Below are positions 48,387 through 59,334 of a DNA stretch of 64,000 nucleotides, one piece after another. This stretch comes from Fluviicola sp. XM-24bin1. Lineage in GTDB: Bacteria > Bacteroidota > Bacteroidia > Flavobacteriales_D > Crocinitomicaceae. The notes beneath the pieces were generated by a model, which did not search any database, had not been told where the DNA came from, and saw nothing but the letters and a program-made list of their open reading frames with translations. The position numbers and the translations under genes are program-made. Where the stretch lies: assembly GCA_003149635.1 (NCBI GenBank), contig QCWI01000010.1:1-64000 (forward strand). Direction: 5' to 3'. Every line of letters starts with the position of its first letter. The stretch's first letter is position 1.

Positions 48387-49376
48387 TCAGAAATCACGCA
48401 AATAGCTCGTATCCGTTAGCGCGCTGAGAAAGGTAATCAAATATTTTTTCTCTTCCGAGGTCAACGATCTTTTTCTAACACGCTTGTCTTGGTATTTGCC
48501 ACCGACACCTCCCTTGGAATAATGATCAATTACTTCTTCCAAAGTGGTCATTGAACCATCGTGCATGTAGGGAGCAGTCAACGCGACATTTCTCAAACTA
48601 GGAACTTTAAAAGCCCCCATTTTATTTGGATCGCCTGCAATTCTGAATTTGCCCGGGTCATCACCGTAATTGTGATACAATCCGTTGTTCAATGCTTCGT
48701 AATTGGTGAAATGCGGTAAGGAATGACATTGGATGCATTGCAATCCTTTGAAGAGTTCCCATCCTTTTTCTACGTCAGGGGACAATTCTGCCTCCGCTTT
48801 TAAATATTTATCAAACTCACTGTTCTCGGAAACCAAGGACTTTTGAAAAGCTTCCAATGCATGAGTCACCACCCAAGAATCCAATTCTCTTTTGAAAAGT
48901 TGACGTGCAGCATCTGCATAATGCGGCACTTGTTTCAATCGTTCGATTAAATCGCCCATGGGCATGTTCATTTCATTGGTGTCCTGGATGGGCGCCAAAG
49001 CCTGTTCATGCAAGGAAGTAATATGAGCGTCGAACATAAAGACAGAAGCATCTCTTAGATTCAACAGCGTTGGAGAATTGCGAAAGGCCAATCTCCCTCC
49101 TACACCTTCAGACTTTACTTTTCCATCCGTAAAGGCCATTTCGGGTTTGTGACATGTTGCACACGAAACCGTACGATCGCTGGAAAGGCTGGGATCGAAA
49201 AAGAGCGCTTTTCCAAAATCTTCTCGCGTATCGAATGCTAGCTCTTCTTCCACCATTTCTCCACTACCAGTCGTTGCAGAAGGATATAAATCAAAAAGAG
49301 AGAAAAGTCTGTAGCAACCATAAGCAGCTATCACACATACAAACACAATGAATCCTATTCGGTTCGATTTACTCAT
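48387..49376 (-). CDS. Cytochrome c peroxidase (di-heme)
   Basis: 'SCATCHKPEMAFTDG', 'LQCIQCHSLPHFTN', 'LRNVALTAPYMHDGSMTTLEEVIDHY'. Confidence 0.95.
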   Translation of the reverse strand: MSKSNRIGFIVFVCVIAAYGCYRLFSLFDLYPSATTGSGEMVEEELAFDTREDFGKALFFDPSLSSDRTVSCATCHKPEMAFTDGKVKSEGVGGRLAFRNSPTLLNLRDASVFMFDAHITSLHEQALAPIQDTNEMNMPMGDLIERLKQVPHYADAARQLFKRELDSWVVTHALEAFQKSLVSENSEFDKYLKAEAELSPDVEKGWELFKGLQCIQCHSLPHFTNYEALNNGLYHNYGDDPGKFRIAGDPNKMGAFKVPSLRNVALTAPYMHDGSMTTLEEVIDHYSKGGVGGKYQDKRVRKRSLTSEEKKYLITFLSALTDTSYLRDF

Positions 49377-49385
49377 TCGCTATAC

Positions 49386-51369
49386 TTATTTACTGCTGAT
49401 CAACTTAATTGCTAAAATACATACATCATCAATTTGCTCTTCATTGCCTTTCCACATTTCGAAAAATAATTCCAAAGCTTTCTTTTGATCAGCACCGGTC
49501 TGCCCTACATTGGATTCAAGTACTTTCCTGAATCCGGTTGATTTCAATTTTTTACCATCCTCTCCTCCAAATTGATCTTGATAACCATCGCTGAACAAAT
49601 AAATCCAACAATCTTCTCCGATGTCCATTTTATGAGAGGTAAAACTGATGCGTTTTTCAAAGTTCCCTATCGGCTGTCGGTCTCCTTTCGTGATTTTCCA
49701 CTCTTTTGCTTCCGTCATCCAAAGCCAAAGCGGATTGTAAGCACCCGAGAACTCTAAGGTCTTATTAGTAGGATGCCACTTACAATACGCGAGATCCATT
49801 CCGTTCTTTATTTCTTCTTGATTCGCTTCGAAATAAGCAACTACCAAGTCATTCGTCCGATTCAAAATATCCGCAGGACTTCCATTCGGCACATCCTTTA
49901 CTGCCTGATTTAAGGCATTCTCACATGCAACGCCCATCAAAGCACTTGGGACTCCATGCCCCGTACAATCTGCTACAGCGAAATGATGTGATCCTTCTGC
50001 ATCTTTGTGAGACCAATAAAAGTCTCCTGCAACGATGTCCTTGGGAAGATAAATCAAAGTCCCATCCTCGAAATCACCGTACAACTCCTCTTCTGAAGGC
50101 AACATGGCTTCCTGTAGACGCTTCGCTGAATTCATCGAATCCACAATTTCATGGTTCTTCTCTTCGATTTCGTCCTTTTGTTTTTCTATGGTTTCCTTCT
50201 GCCTTCGCGTAACGCGCAATCGACTGTAGACAATCCCGAGAAAAACGGCCAGCAGCGCCGCCACGATTCCAATGAACCACAATCGCTGTCTATCTCTAGC
50301 ACGATCTGCTTCTTGCTTCGCTTTTAATTCCACTTTTTCGATCTTGCTATCGTACTTTAACTTCTGTCGTAACGCTTCTTTTTGCGCTTGAACATTGGAT
50401 AAACTATCTTTCAAATCAATTTGAATTTCCAGATACTTCAAGGAATTGTACCAATCTTCATTCGTCCTGTAATACATATGGAGTTTCTCCGCAATCATCT
50501 CATCGATGCTAGGAATCTCATAATATTGGGCTAAATCAAGCGCCCTGAACAAATAGTAATGAGCACTGTCTTCGTTTCCATCCATGTCGTACGATGAACC
50601 GAGGTTGGCACTTGACCAAATTTCACCGACTTCATCTCCGGCGAGACGATAATGTATTACTGCATTTGTCAAGTACGGAATTGCGCTATTGTATTGGGCA
50701 GCACCGTGGTAAATAGAACCAATATTATTGTACACCGTGGCGATATCTTCATGATCATTTTCCTCAATCGCAACATCCAAAGCGAGACGGTAATTGCGCA
50801 TAGCACTTGAAGTATCTCCACGTTTGTCATAATTGACGCCAAGGTTCATGTAGTTCTTCGCTAATTCTGAAGGATTGATTTTCCGCTTAATTTTTAGCGC
50901 TTGAACCAGATAATCGTGGGCTTCTTCATAATCGCCTTGATTCGAAAGCATAACCCCGATATTATTCATCACACCTCCCTTTCCTTAAAGATCGCCTTGC
51001 TCTTTGTAAATTATTCAAGGCTTTAAAGTAATACTTCAGCGCATTATCCTTATCGTCTTGATTATCTGAGTAAAAACCGTAGTTGTTATAAGCATCGGCA
51101 ACTGCGATCATGTAAAACCTTCGCGCTTTGCCTTTTACTTCTTTCAGTTTCTTTCGGGCAAGCACGAGAGCCTTTTTGTTATAGCTCATCCAAGTTTTCT
51201 CATCACCAATGTATTCAGCTAGATCGCTGTAGGTCTTGACGCGCTTTTTGTCGGAAATATCGGTTTTGAGTAGTGATACCAAGTAATCAACGTATGGATC
51301 GTTTTGCCCAGTAACGAAAAACGAGCAAGCGAAGAAGCACAAGACAAGAAATGGTTTCATAAACTGCAT
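49386..51369 (-). CDS. TPR-containing SpoIIE/PP2C-type phosphatase, split into two overlapping ORFs (50962-51369 and 49386-50972)
   Basis: First ORF has signal peptide and alpha-helical repeats; second has TPRs, TM 'LWFIGIVAALLAVFLGIVY' and SpoIIE domain 'VAGDFYWSHKDAEGSHHFAVADCTGHGVPSALMGVACENAL'. Confidence 0.8.
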
Positions 51370-51430
51370 GCTGTTTGAAAGTTACGAATTCTGGCATGTT
51401 TGAGTTCGGTGGAATGCTTAATTTTGCCCC

Positions 51431-52426
51431 GTGAAGCAATTCCTTGTACTTATCCTGCTGTCTATCAACTCCATTGGATTCTCTCAAGATTCATTGGACA
51501 GCGTTCCCTACAATTCGTACCGCAACAAAATTGTATTGTATTCGGATTTGGGCTTCTCCTCTGCTCCTTTTACCATTCGCAGTGATTTCGACAATAACGT
51601 AAATAGTTTAAAGTATCGACACAATCAACGGTTGATTATGGGACTTGGATTCGCGTATAAATGGGCAGCACTTCGCATTGGATTTGGTTTGCCCGTATTA
51701 CTTCGCCCAGTAAGCCGATTTGGGCCTTCCAATTATTTGGACCTCGGTTTTAAATTCAACTTCAGACAAACCTTTTGGGATTTTGATTTCAGGAACTATA
51801 ATGGCTACGTGCTCAAGGACGCCTATCAATGGAATGATACATTGAATTCGCTTTCACCAAACGCAAAAATGCCGCGGACACGATCTACAAGCTTCTCCGT
51901 AAATACGTGGTATTTCCGATCGAAAGACTTTAGGATGAATTCCGTTTTGGGCAAAGTGGGAGATTATAACAAATCGCATGGAACTTGGTATTTCAAAGGA
52001 ACCTTGAACCTCTTTGGCTCAACGAATGATGAAGGAGGATTACTTCCTGTGGGATTGGTCGATACGACGCAAAATATCAATCGCGTTTCGACAATTACGG
52101 CCTTGGATATTGGAATTGTTCCAGGCTACGCTTATGTATATCGCTGGGAGAATTGGCAAGCGGCCGGATTTGGTGGATTAGGCGGTGTGCTTCAATCAAA
52201 GTTCTTTGCCGCAGAAGGACAAGGCCGAGGCTTTTTGGGATTGGCTCCTAGATTGGATTTGAGATTCATTATTGGTTATTCCAAAGCGAAGTACTTCTTG
52301 TGGTTGCATACCAATTTCGATGTAAAATCCATTCGATTCCGAGATCTTTCCTATCAACAAACGTACAATACGATTCGACTTATTGCTGGGATGAGATTGG
52401 ATAAACGGGAAAAGAAGAAGGAATGA
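51431..52426 (+). CDS. DUF4421 domain-containing protein
   Basis: GTG start; 'LMGLGFAYKWAALRIGFGLP-like', 'YVLKDAYQW', 'HGTWYFKGTLNLFG'. Confidence 0.75.
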   Translation: MKQFLVLILLSINSIGFSQDSLDSVPYNSYRNKIVLYSDLGFSSAPFTIRSDFDNNVNSLKYRHNQRLIMGLGFAYKWAALRIGFGLPVLLRPVSRFGPSNYLDLGFKFNFRQTFWDFDFRNYNGYVLKDAYQWNDTLNSLSPNAKMPRTRSTSFSVNTWYFRSKDFRMNSVLGKVGDYNKSHGTWYFKGTLNLFGSTNDEGGLLPVGLVDTTQNINRVSTITALDIGIVPGYAYVYRWENWQAAGFGGLGGVLQSKFFAAEGQGRGFLGLAPRLDLRFIIGYSKAKYFLWLHTNFDVKSIRFRDLSYQQTYNTIRLIAGMRLDKREKKKE

Positions 52427-52480
52427 TGAGTTATGAGTTGAATAATAAATAAGTAATAATGAATAAGAAATAACCGACAC
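52427..52480. repeat. Dispersed repeat
   Basis: atgagttatgagttgaataataaataagtaataatgaataagaaata. Confidence 0.7.
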
Positions 52481-52527
52481 TCAGGATCTCGAAGTGTTAG
52501 TTATGAGTCTACACACCTTTCAGTAAC

Positions 52528-55131
52528 TCATCGAAGAACGTTCACGTGACCATGAATCGTCTGGCGCTCGTCGTTGTACTTCCGCTTGTAGTCAATTACC
52601 CACGTGTAAGTTCCGTCTGGAACGTATTCACCATTGAAAGTTCCATCCCAGCCATAGTACACATCTTTAGTCGTGAATACCGATTGCCCCCAGCGATCAT
52701 ACACCGATAATTCGAAATTAAATTCATCGAAATCACCAATGAAACTTGCTAAAAACAGTGGATTTACTTCATCTCCGTCAGGCGTAAAGGAATTCGGGAC
52801 GTAGAATAAAAGACCTTCCGCTACTCGAATCCATTGATACACCGTATCTGAACATCCAAGATCGTTGTAAGCAATTAACCCAACTTGATACTCCCCCGTT
52901 GTTTGTGCCGGGTACTCATGCGAAGGATTTACATCTGTTGAACCGTTGCCATCTCCAAAATCCCATTCGTAGGACGTCGCATTTTCTGATTGATTCGTAA
53001 AGTAAACGCTCGTTGATAAAAACACATCCAATTCGTAATCACTGGCAACAAAGATTGGAGTTGGCTGGAGTAATACACTCACTGTGCCCGTAATGGAAGA
53101 CGAACATCCAAAAGCATCCGTACCTGTAATCGTGTAAGAAGTTGAAGACACTGGATTCACAATGGCTACTCCCGGTGCGATTTCCTGAACCGAAGGACTC
53201 CAGCTGTACGAAGTGGCTCCAGTGACGAAAACTGTATCCGATTCTCCGGCACAAAACGCGTCCGGAAGTTGAATATTTAGTACTGGCGCCTGATTCACAT
53301 CGATAGTGAAATCTAGTGTGTCTGAACATCCATTTGTTGTTCCCACCAATTGATACGATGTTTGTTGATTCGGAGAAAGTTGTTGCGGATTCGCACCAGG
53401 ATTACTAATTGAAGGCCCGATCCACTCAAAATTAGTGGCTCCGCTTGCTGTTAGATCGACTAAATCTCCCTCACAAATCGCAGGAACCAGTCCCGCGATA
53501 CTTAATGCTGGAGGTGGTGTCACCACAATATCAATTGTTGCGGTTCCAATACATCCATTGGCTCCAGTTCCTTCAATTGTATAGATAGTTGTTTGATTCG
53601 GAGTTACGGTATTCGTGGTTCCTGAAGGATTTGCAACCGCTCCTCCCGTCCAATTGTACGATTGTCCACCAGAAACCGAAATCACGGCATCCTCTCCTAC
53701 ACAAATGGAATCCGGCGCTGCATTCACTACAATATTTGGTGCAGGATTTACAGTTACCGTTGCATACGCTGTATCCGCGCATCCATTGGCATCTGTACCA
53801 ATTACTTCGTACGTCGTGGTGGTCAAGGGAGAAACATTTACGCTAGCAGATCCGCCCTGAGGAACACTTGTCCAATTATAGGAATTTGCTCCCGCCGCGG
53901 TAATGGTCGCTTGATCTCCTTCACAAATTGTAGCGTCTGGTGCTGAAACTGTTGGGTTTGGATTCAAGGTTAAATTCAGCGTCACCGTCGAATCACAACC
54001 GTAAATGGTTTGAAACTGCTGCGTATAGGTTCCACTGGTTTGATACGTTGTTCCATTCCATGAATACGAATTACCACACGCCGTTTCGTTAATTGTCTGC
54101 TGAAGATTTGGTGCAATGGTAATCTCAACGGTATCCGTTGTTGGGCAAACCCCAGGATTAGAGGTCAATGACGTTTCCACCACCAATGTTTGAGTAATTG
54201 GAGTTGTTCCTGAATTTCCTAAAGTGAATGTTGGATCTGAAATCGTGGTAGAATTCAATCCAGTACCCATAGTCCAATTGTAGATGTATTGGGAATTGTT
54301 CGTAGATCCAATCTGCACCGACTGCCCGTCACAGATTGTTACGTCGGGGCCGGCATCTGAAACCGCCTGCTCTGTGTAAATCACTACGTTTTTAATGGAA
54401 TGCAAATCATTCGATCCTCCAGTACTAGAGGTGAATCCCATGAACCCAGTAAAGTTCGCAGGTGCGTAAGCCGTCAAATACAAAGTATTATTGATGAAGA
54501 ATTCTACATTTCCGTTGTCGTAGGTGATCTTTGCAGGCTGATAGTTATTGCTTCGAACAAATCCGAGATTCCCAAGGTTGTTCTCTAGCTTTGTAATTCC
54601 ACCGATACATTCATCATAACCGGTTCCAGAATAAATCTGCAATTCAGGATTCGGCCCACCACAGTTATCAAATGGATCCATCACCACTTTTAAACCATTG
54701 GCCGAAGCTGGAATCCCTACTCCACCTCCAGAAACAAAGCCCGTTGGAGGAACATCCAAGAAACAAAAGGCCAATCCATCAGCACCAGAACCACCGAAGA
54801 TTCGAAAATCGAACTCTACCGTCCATTTTGTACAAACTTGAAGATCGATGGGTGTATTCCAGAACACCGCTCCACTCTGGAAGGTTCCGAAGTTTGTGGT
54901 GAGTACCAATTCATCATAATCAGTATTCACATCTCCGGGCGTATCGCCGATTGCAGCGTTGCCAGTTAGATTCCAACCGGCAGTGTTCATAGTAGGTGAT
55001 CCAGTAAGTGTAGCGAAAGTGTACGTTTGCGCCAAAGCAGGAAAAATAACCGCAGTCAGCACCACTGACAATATAAGACGTAAGACACCACCCCGCATTT
55101 TATTGAAAATGAATCGGTTATTCTCAAGCAT
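52528..55131 (-). CDS. Large secreted protein: legume-lectin-like N-term, Ig/PKD-like repeats, gliding-motility CHU_C C-terminal domain
   Basis: 'DLQVCTKWTVEFDFRIFGGSGADGLAFCFLD', 'YVPNSFTPDGDEVNPLF...VYDRWGQSVFTTKDVYYGWDGTFNGEYVPDGTYTW'. Confidence 0.9.
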   Translation of the reverse strand: MLENNRFIFNKMRGGVLRLILSVVLTAVIFPALAQTYTFATLTGSPTMNTAGWNLTGNAAIGDTPGDVNTDYDELVLTTNFGTFQSGAVFWNTPIDLQVCTKWTVEFDFRIFGGSGADGLAFCFLDVPPTGFVSGGGVGIPASANGLKVVMDPFDNCGGPNPELQIYSGTGYDECIGGITKLENNLGNLGFVRSNNYQPAKITYDNGNVEFFINNTLYLTAYAPANFTGFMGFTSSTGGSNDLHSIKNVVIYTEQAVSDAGPDVTICDGQSVQIGSTNNSQYIYNWTMGTGLNSTTISDPTFTLGNSGTTPITQTLVVETSLTSNPGVCPTTDTVEITIAPNLQQTINETACGNSYSWNGTTYQTSGTYTQQFQTIYGCDSTVTLNLTLNPNPTVSAPDATICEGDQATITAAGANSYNWTSVPQGGSASVNVSPLTTTTYEVIGTDANGCADTAYATVTVNPAPNIVVNAAPDSICVGEDAVISVSGGQSYNWTGGAVANPSGTTNTVTPNQTTIYTIEGTGANGCIGTATIDIVVTPPPALSIAGLVPAICEGDLVDLTASGATNFEWIGPSISNPGANPQQLSPNQQTSYQLVGTTNGCSDTLDFTIDVNQAPVLNIQLPDAFCAGESDTVFVTGATSYSWSPSVQEIAPGVAIVNPVSSTSYTITGTDAFGCSSSITGTVSVLLQPTPIFVASDYELDVFLSTSVYFTNQSENATSYEWDFGDGNGSTDVNPSHEYPAQTTGEYQVGLIAYNDLGCSDTVYQWIRVAEGLLFYVPNSFTPDGDEVNPLFLASFIGDFDEFNFELSVYDRWGQSVFTTKDVYYGWDGTFNGEYVPDGTYTWVIDYKRKYNDERQTIHGHVNVLR

Positions 55132-55281
55132 GCGTCAAATATACAAAGAAATAGTACTTTTTACAATAAGATATTGTAGCTCGCTTATTATCAGTTAGAA
55201 ATCTAATGTACAAAGAATATGTCCAAGTGAAACTAAGAGAGCGCTCGAAACTTATCCACAATAGAGATGTTCAGCTAAGAA

Positions 55282-55728
55282 TTAAACAAACGGACTCTCC
55301 TCTACTTTCACCTTCCAATTGTTACAAAGATCAGCGAGTTGGGTGATCATGGGATTGAAGACGTAAGCGCCAGAATGGTCTTTGAGATCAGAAATGTGAA
55401 CCGTGCTCAAAGCGCCGTCTTTCTCAACAATCATATTTAACCGATTGAAGAAATCGATATTCAAATGTGCTCCTAAATCTTTGATGAACCGAACGGACGT
55501 ATCGATGGAACAACCCGATGCTCCGGCCTGAGACTCATCTACAACAAGGATTAAGAAACGATTGTATTCAATAGAATAATCACCAAACAATGAATTCCCG
55601 TGAGCAGCCCATTGGGGAAGGAATCGTCCCATGGCATCGGCTACGACTTCTTTATCCGCTGCGGTAAATTCGCGATCCGCGGTATAGATCCAGACTTTAC
55701 TATCGGGAGATAAGTGACTAAACATCAC
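55282..55728 (-). CDS. Conserved hypothetical protein (often labelled 'ABC transporter ATPase' in Bacteroidetes)
   Basis: 'SKVWIYTADREFTAADKEVVADAMGRFLPQWAAHGNSLFGDYSIEYNRFLILVVDESQAGASGCSIDTSVRFIKDL'. Confidence 0.7.
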   Translation of the reverse strand: MMFSHLSPDSKVWIYTADREFTAADKEVVADAMGRFLPQWAAHGNSLFGDYSIEYNRFLILVVDESQAGASGCSIDTSVRFIKDLGAHLNIDFFNRLNMIVEKDGALSTVHISDLKDHSGAYVFNPMITQLADLCNNWKVKVEESPFV

Positions 55729-56513
55729 AGCTCTGCTGCATTTGCGATAAGCTCGGCAACATCAAGAACTTCAACAGAATCTTCTTTCTCGAAGTTTTTA
55801 ACACCGTCGGTCATCATGGTATTACAGAAAGGACATCCGGTGGCAATAATGTTCGCAGAAGTTTCCAATGCTTCTTCTGTACGCTCCACGTTGATTTCCT
55901 TATTTCCTTTTTCGGCTTCTTTGAACATTTGAGCCCCACCTGCTCCACAACACAAACCGTTGGTTTTACAACGTTTCATTTCTACCAACTCAGCGTCTAA
56001 TTTCTCAATTAGCGCACGTGGAGCTTCGTAAACGTCGTTTGCACGACCTAGGTAACAAGGATCATGGAACGTGATTTTCTTTCCTTTGAAGGTACCCCCT
56101 CCTTTCAAAGTCAATTTCCCTTGATTGATCAATTCTTGGATCAATTGTGTGTGGTGGATTACATCGTAATTTCCTCCTAACTCAGGATATTCATTCTTCA
56201 AGGTATTGAAACAGTGCGGACAAGCAGTCACGATCTTCTTTACCTCGTAACCATCCAGCACTTGAATGTTCATCATCGCCTGCATTTGGAAAGTGAACTC
56301 GTTTCCAGCACGTTTCGCTGGATCTCCTGTACAACTTTCCTCCGTTCCTAAAACCGCGAAACTCACTTTCGTTTCGTTCAAAATCTTCACAAGCGCCTTG
56401 GTGATCTTCTTTGCGCGATCATCAAAACTTCCTGAGCACCCTACCCAAAAAAGGTATTCTGGTGCTTCTCCCTTCGCCATCATTTCGGCCATTGTTGGAA
56501 CAACTAGACTCAT
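55725..56513 (-). CDS. (Fe-S)-binding CCG-domain oxidoreductase subunit
   Basis: 'ACPHCFNTLKNEYPELGG', 'HDPCYLGR', 'GLCCGAGGAQMF' cysteine-rich domains. Confidence 0.9.
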   Translation of the reverse strand: MSLVVPTMAEMMAKGEAPEYLFWVGCSGSFDDRAKKITKALVKILNETKVSFAVLGTEESCTGDPAKRAGNEFTFQMQAMMNIQVLDGYEVKKIVTACPHCFNTLKNEYPELGGNYDVIHHTQLIQELINQGKLTLKGGGTFKGKKITFHDPCYLGRANDVYEAPRALIEKLDAELVEMKRCKTNGLCCGAGGAQMFKEAEKGNKEINVERTEEALETSANIIATGCPFCNTMMTDGVKNFEKEDSVEVLDVAELIANAAEL

Positions 56514-56516
56514 GAT

Positions 56517-56942
56517 TTACTTTTTAAATACTTGAATATTTACTGTTTCATCCACCAAATCGGTGAATTTACCTTCGTATCGTGTAGCGCGAACAATATG
56601 ATTATCAATCCAGTGATAATTTCCGCCGCGTGGTTTACCCATCAATAATCCGTGGTACTGGAATCCGTGATCATTTAACCACTTCTCCGTCACCTCACGG
56701 TGCTCTTCAATACGCGAAGTGAAGAAGGTAATGATATGTCCTTGCTCGAACCAACGATTGATTGTTTCCAAAGCATCTGGATACAATCCTGCCGTAGCCA
56801 TGCGTTCTGGCTCTTCGTTCGGAATATCGTCACAGATGGTACCATCGATATCGATGAGGTAGTTTTTTACTTCATCTGGCAGCACAGGAGATAACTTTTT
56901 CCCGTCTACCTCTAATTCTTTCAAATCGTGATTAGTCTTCAT
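56517..56942 (-). CDS. HAD-superfamily phosphatase-like protein
   Basis: 'NYLIDIDGTICDDIPNEEPERM', 'IITFFTSRIEEHREVTEKWLNDHGFQYHGLLMGKPRGGNYHWIDN'. Confidence 0.8.
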   Translation of the reverse strand: MKTNHDLKELEVDGKKLSPVLPDEVKNYLIDIDGTICDDIPNEEPERMATAGLYPDALETINRWFEQGHIITFFTSRIEEHREVTEKWLNDHGFQYHGLLMGKPRGGNYHWIDNHIVRATRYEGKFTDLVDETVNIQVFKK

Positions 56943-58248
56943 TCGCCCAGTTTAAGCGATCCGTTGGGCTAAATTGCCATGGAGCGCCGTTGTTTTCAAT
57001 ATTGGTTAACATTCCCGTTAACTCACTCGGTACTTTTGATTCTTCCATTACTAAGTATCGACGTAAATCGACAATAATGGAAAGCGGGTCGATATTGACT
57101 GGACATTCCTGCACGCAAGCGTTACAAGAAGTACAAGCCCACAATTCTTCTTCCGTGATGTAATCTCCAAGCAAGGATTTCCCATCATCGTAATCAGCGC
57201 CATGTTTGCGCTTGTTATCTCCAACTTCCACCAAACGATCGCGGGTATCCATCATGATTTTACGCGGTGAAAGTAATTTCCCGGTCAAATTCGCCGGACA
57301 AGAGGATGTACAACGTCCACATTCTGTACACGTGTAACTATCTAATAAGTTTTTCCAGGTAAGGTCGGTCACATCCTTCGCTCCAAAACGCTGTGGTTCT
57401 GGTGCTCCTTCAGGCGGTGCAGCAAAAGGATCGGCCGTTGGATCCATCATTAGCTTTACCTCGTTGGTAACTGATTCCATATTGGTGAAGCGGCCTTTTT
57501 TCTCTAGGTTACTGTAATAAGTATTCGGGAATGCCAAAACGATGTGGAAATGCTTCGAATATGGAAGGTAGTTCAAGAATGCGAAGACCATAATGATGTG
57601 TCCCCACCAACCGATGCGCTCTAATGTGTGCAGCGATTCGAGACTCATCCCTTCAAACATAGGACTGATCAAGCTACTGATTGTAAATCCGTAATAAGGA
57701 TCAGATGATCCCATCAGCTGTTTGTGCGCTGCTTCATCGGCTCCATTCATCGTGAAAATGCACGTTACCAAAACAATCTCCATGAATAGGATCATGTTAC
57801 CGTCCATTTTAGGCCAGCCGTTCATCTCTTTCATGTTGAAACGAGGCACTTTCAATAGATTTCTTCGAGCGAGGAAGGTCACTGTTGCGATCAATGCTGC
57901 CACAGAAAGAATCTCAATAAATGAGATCATGAACGTGTAAAAACCACCAAGTGAGCTACGGAAAATACGGTGCTGACCGGAAAGACCGTCTACGAAGATT
58001 TCAATCAATTCAATTTGCGTGATCACGAATGCAGCATAAATAGCGAAGTGCAACAATGCCGGAATAGGGCGCGCGAACATTTTCTGTTGACCAAATGCTA
58101 CGAGTAACATGGTTTTCCAGCGCTCTTTTTTATTGTCAGAGCGATCAACGTCTCTACCTAAAAGGATGTTTGAACGAACTTTGCGCACATTCCATGCGAA
58201 AAAACCTAAGCCTGCAGCGAGTAGAACTGCGAAAATGATTTGACCCAT
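56932..58248 (-). CDS. Membrane (Fe-S) oxidoreductase subunit, 4Fe-4S dicluster
   Basis: N-terminal TM helices; 'CTECGRCTSSCPAN', 'CTSCNACVQECPVNIDP'. Confidence 0.92.
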   Translation of the reverse strand: MGQIIFAVLLAAGLGFFAWNVRKVRSNILLGRDVDRSDNKKERWKTMLLVAFGQQKMFARPIPALLHFAIYAAFVITQIELIEIFVDGLSGQHRIFRSSLGGFYTFMISFIEILSVAALIATVTFLARRNLLKVPRFNMKEMNGWPKMDGNMILFMEIVLVTCIFTMNGADEAAHKQLMGSSDPYYGFTISSLISPMFEGMSLESLHTLERIGWWGHIIMVFAFLNYLPYSKHFHIVLAFPNTYYSNLEKKGRFTNMESVTNEVKLMMDPTADPFAAPPEGAPEPQRFGAKDVTDLTWKNLLDSYTCTECGRCTSSCPANLTGKLLSPRKIMMDTRDRLVEVGDNKRKHGADYDDGKSLLGDYITEEELWACTSCNACVQECPVNIDPLSIIVDLRRYLVMEESKVPSELTGMLTNIENNGAPWQFSPTDRLNWANED

Positions 58249-58283
58249 AATTTAACGGCGGTAATCGAACTTACCTTGAATTG

Positions 58284-59330
58284 CTATTTATCTATGACTT
58301 CCTTCCTGATTTTCCTCTCCTCTGCTTCGGTAAAGTTCTTTTTGGACTTAGCACCTAAGACGGAGAAGTGAATATATCGTTCCGGATGTTTTTGAAGATC
58401 TTCCAACAAGTCTTGCAGCTGTTGGTTGGTTTGCACCAATTCCATGTAGAGACTGTCGTCGCTAATCAGTTTGCCGATGGTACCCTCGCCAGTGAGGGCT
58501 GCATCCAGCACCTTGTTGACCGTGGCCAACGTATTCTTGGCGTTTTCTATGGTTCCTTTGAAGTCAGCAGTTACCAAATCGTCAGTAATTGTTTTCACAT
58601 TACCAACAATCGCTTTCACAGTATCATTACTCTTCTTAAGATTCGCAGTAATTTCCTGCACATTCGACATAATGCGGGAAACCTTGCTTTTCTCCTCTGC
58701 GACCAGGTCGTTGATCATATCTGCAGCGTTACCAAATTTCTTAATCGCCAAACGAACCTCCACAAGACTTTGCTCCATTTCAGAGGATGCTGTGGTATCC
58801 CAGAAAGCCGCTAGTTTATCGGTAAAACTTGTAAGGTTGGTCAATACAAAGTTGATGTTATCTCGAACCGGGCCGATTTCAGCCTCAATCTGAGATTGCA
58901 ACGATTCCGATACTAGCCCTTGGATTTTATCGCCAGGCTTGTAGAATCCGCCCATGGTCATCTTCACAGAATCTTCCGTTGGTAAAATGATAATCCCTTT
59001 TCCGAGTAAGTCATTTTCGGCACCACCTGCCTGCAAATCCATGTTCTTCGGAATGCGGAAATCTTTGTCCTGAATGTTAAAAGTGATTTTAACAGCTTTG
59101 TTCGGATCAGCGCTACCCGTAAGCTCAACGTCGGTAATCTTACCAACGATAACTCCGTTGTAGTAAATAGAATTTGAAGGCGTCACCCCTGCGGAATTGG
59201 AGAAATATGCGTAGTACACGTCATCCCCTCCAAAGAAGCTATTTCCTTTCAAGAAATTCACTCCAGCAACCAACAATCCGATGGCCGCCAACGTGACAAT
59301 TCCTACGATTAATTCTCTCGAAATCTTCAC
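58284..59330 (-). CDS. MlaD/MCE family protein
   Basis: GTG start; 'MKISRELIVGIVTLAAIGLLVAGVNFLKGNSFFGGDDVYYAYFSNSAGVTPSNSIYYNGVIVGKI'. Confidence 0.92.
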   Translation of the reverse strand: MKISRELIVGIVTLAAIGLLVAGVNFLKGNSFFGGDDVYYAYFSNSAGVTPSNSIYYNGVIVGKITDVELTGSADPNKAVKITFNIQDKDFRIPKNMDLQAGGAENDLLGKGIIILPTEDSVKMTMGGFYKPGDKIQGLVSESLQSQIEAEIGPVRDNINFVLTNLTSFTDKLAAFWDTTASSEMEQSLVEVRLAIKKFGNAADMINDLVAEEKSKVSRIMSNVQEITANLKKSNDTVKAIVGNVKTITDDLVTADFKGTIENAKNTLATVNKVLDAALTGEGTIGKLISDDSLYMELVQTNQQLQDLLEDLQKHPERYIHFSVLGAKSKKNFTEAEERKIRKEVIDK

Positions 59331-59334
59331 AAGC

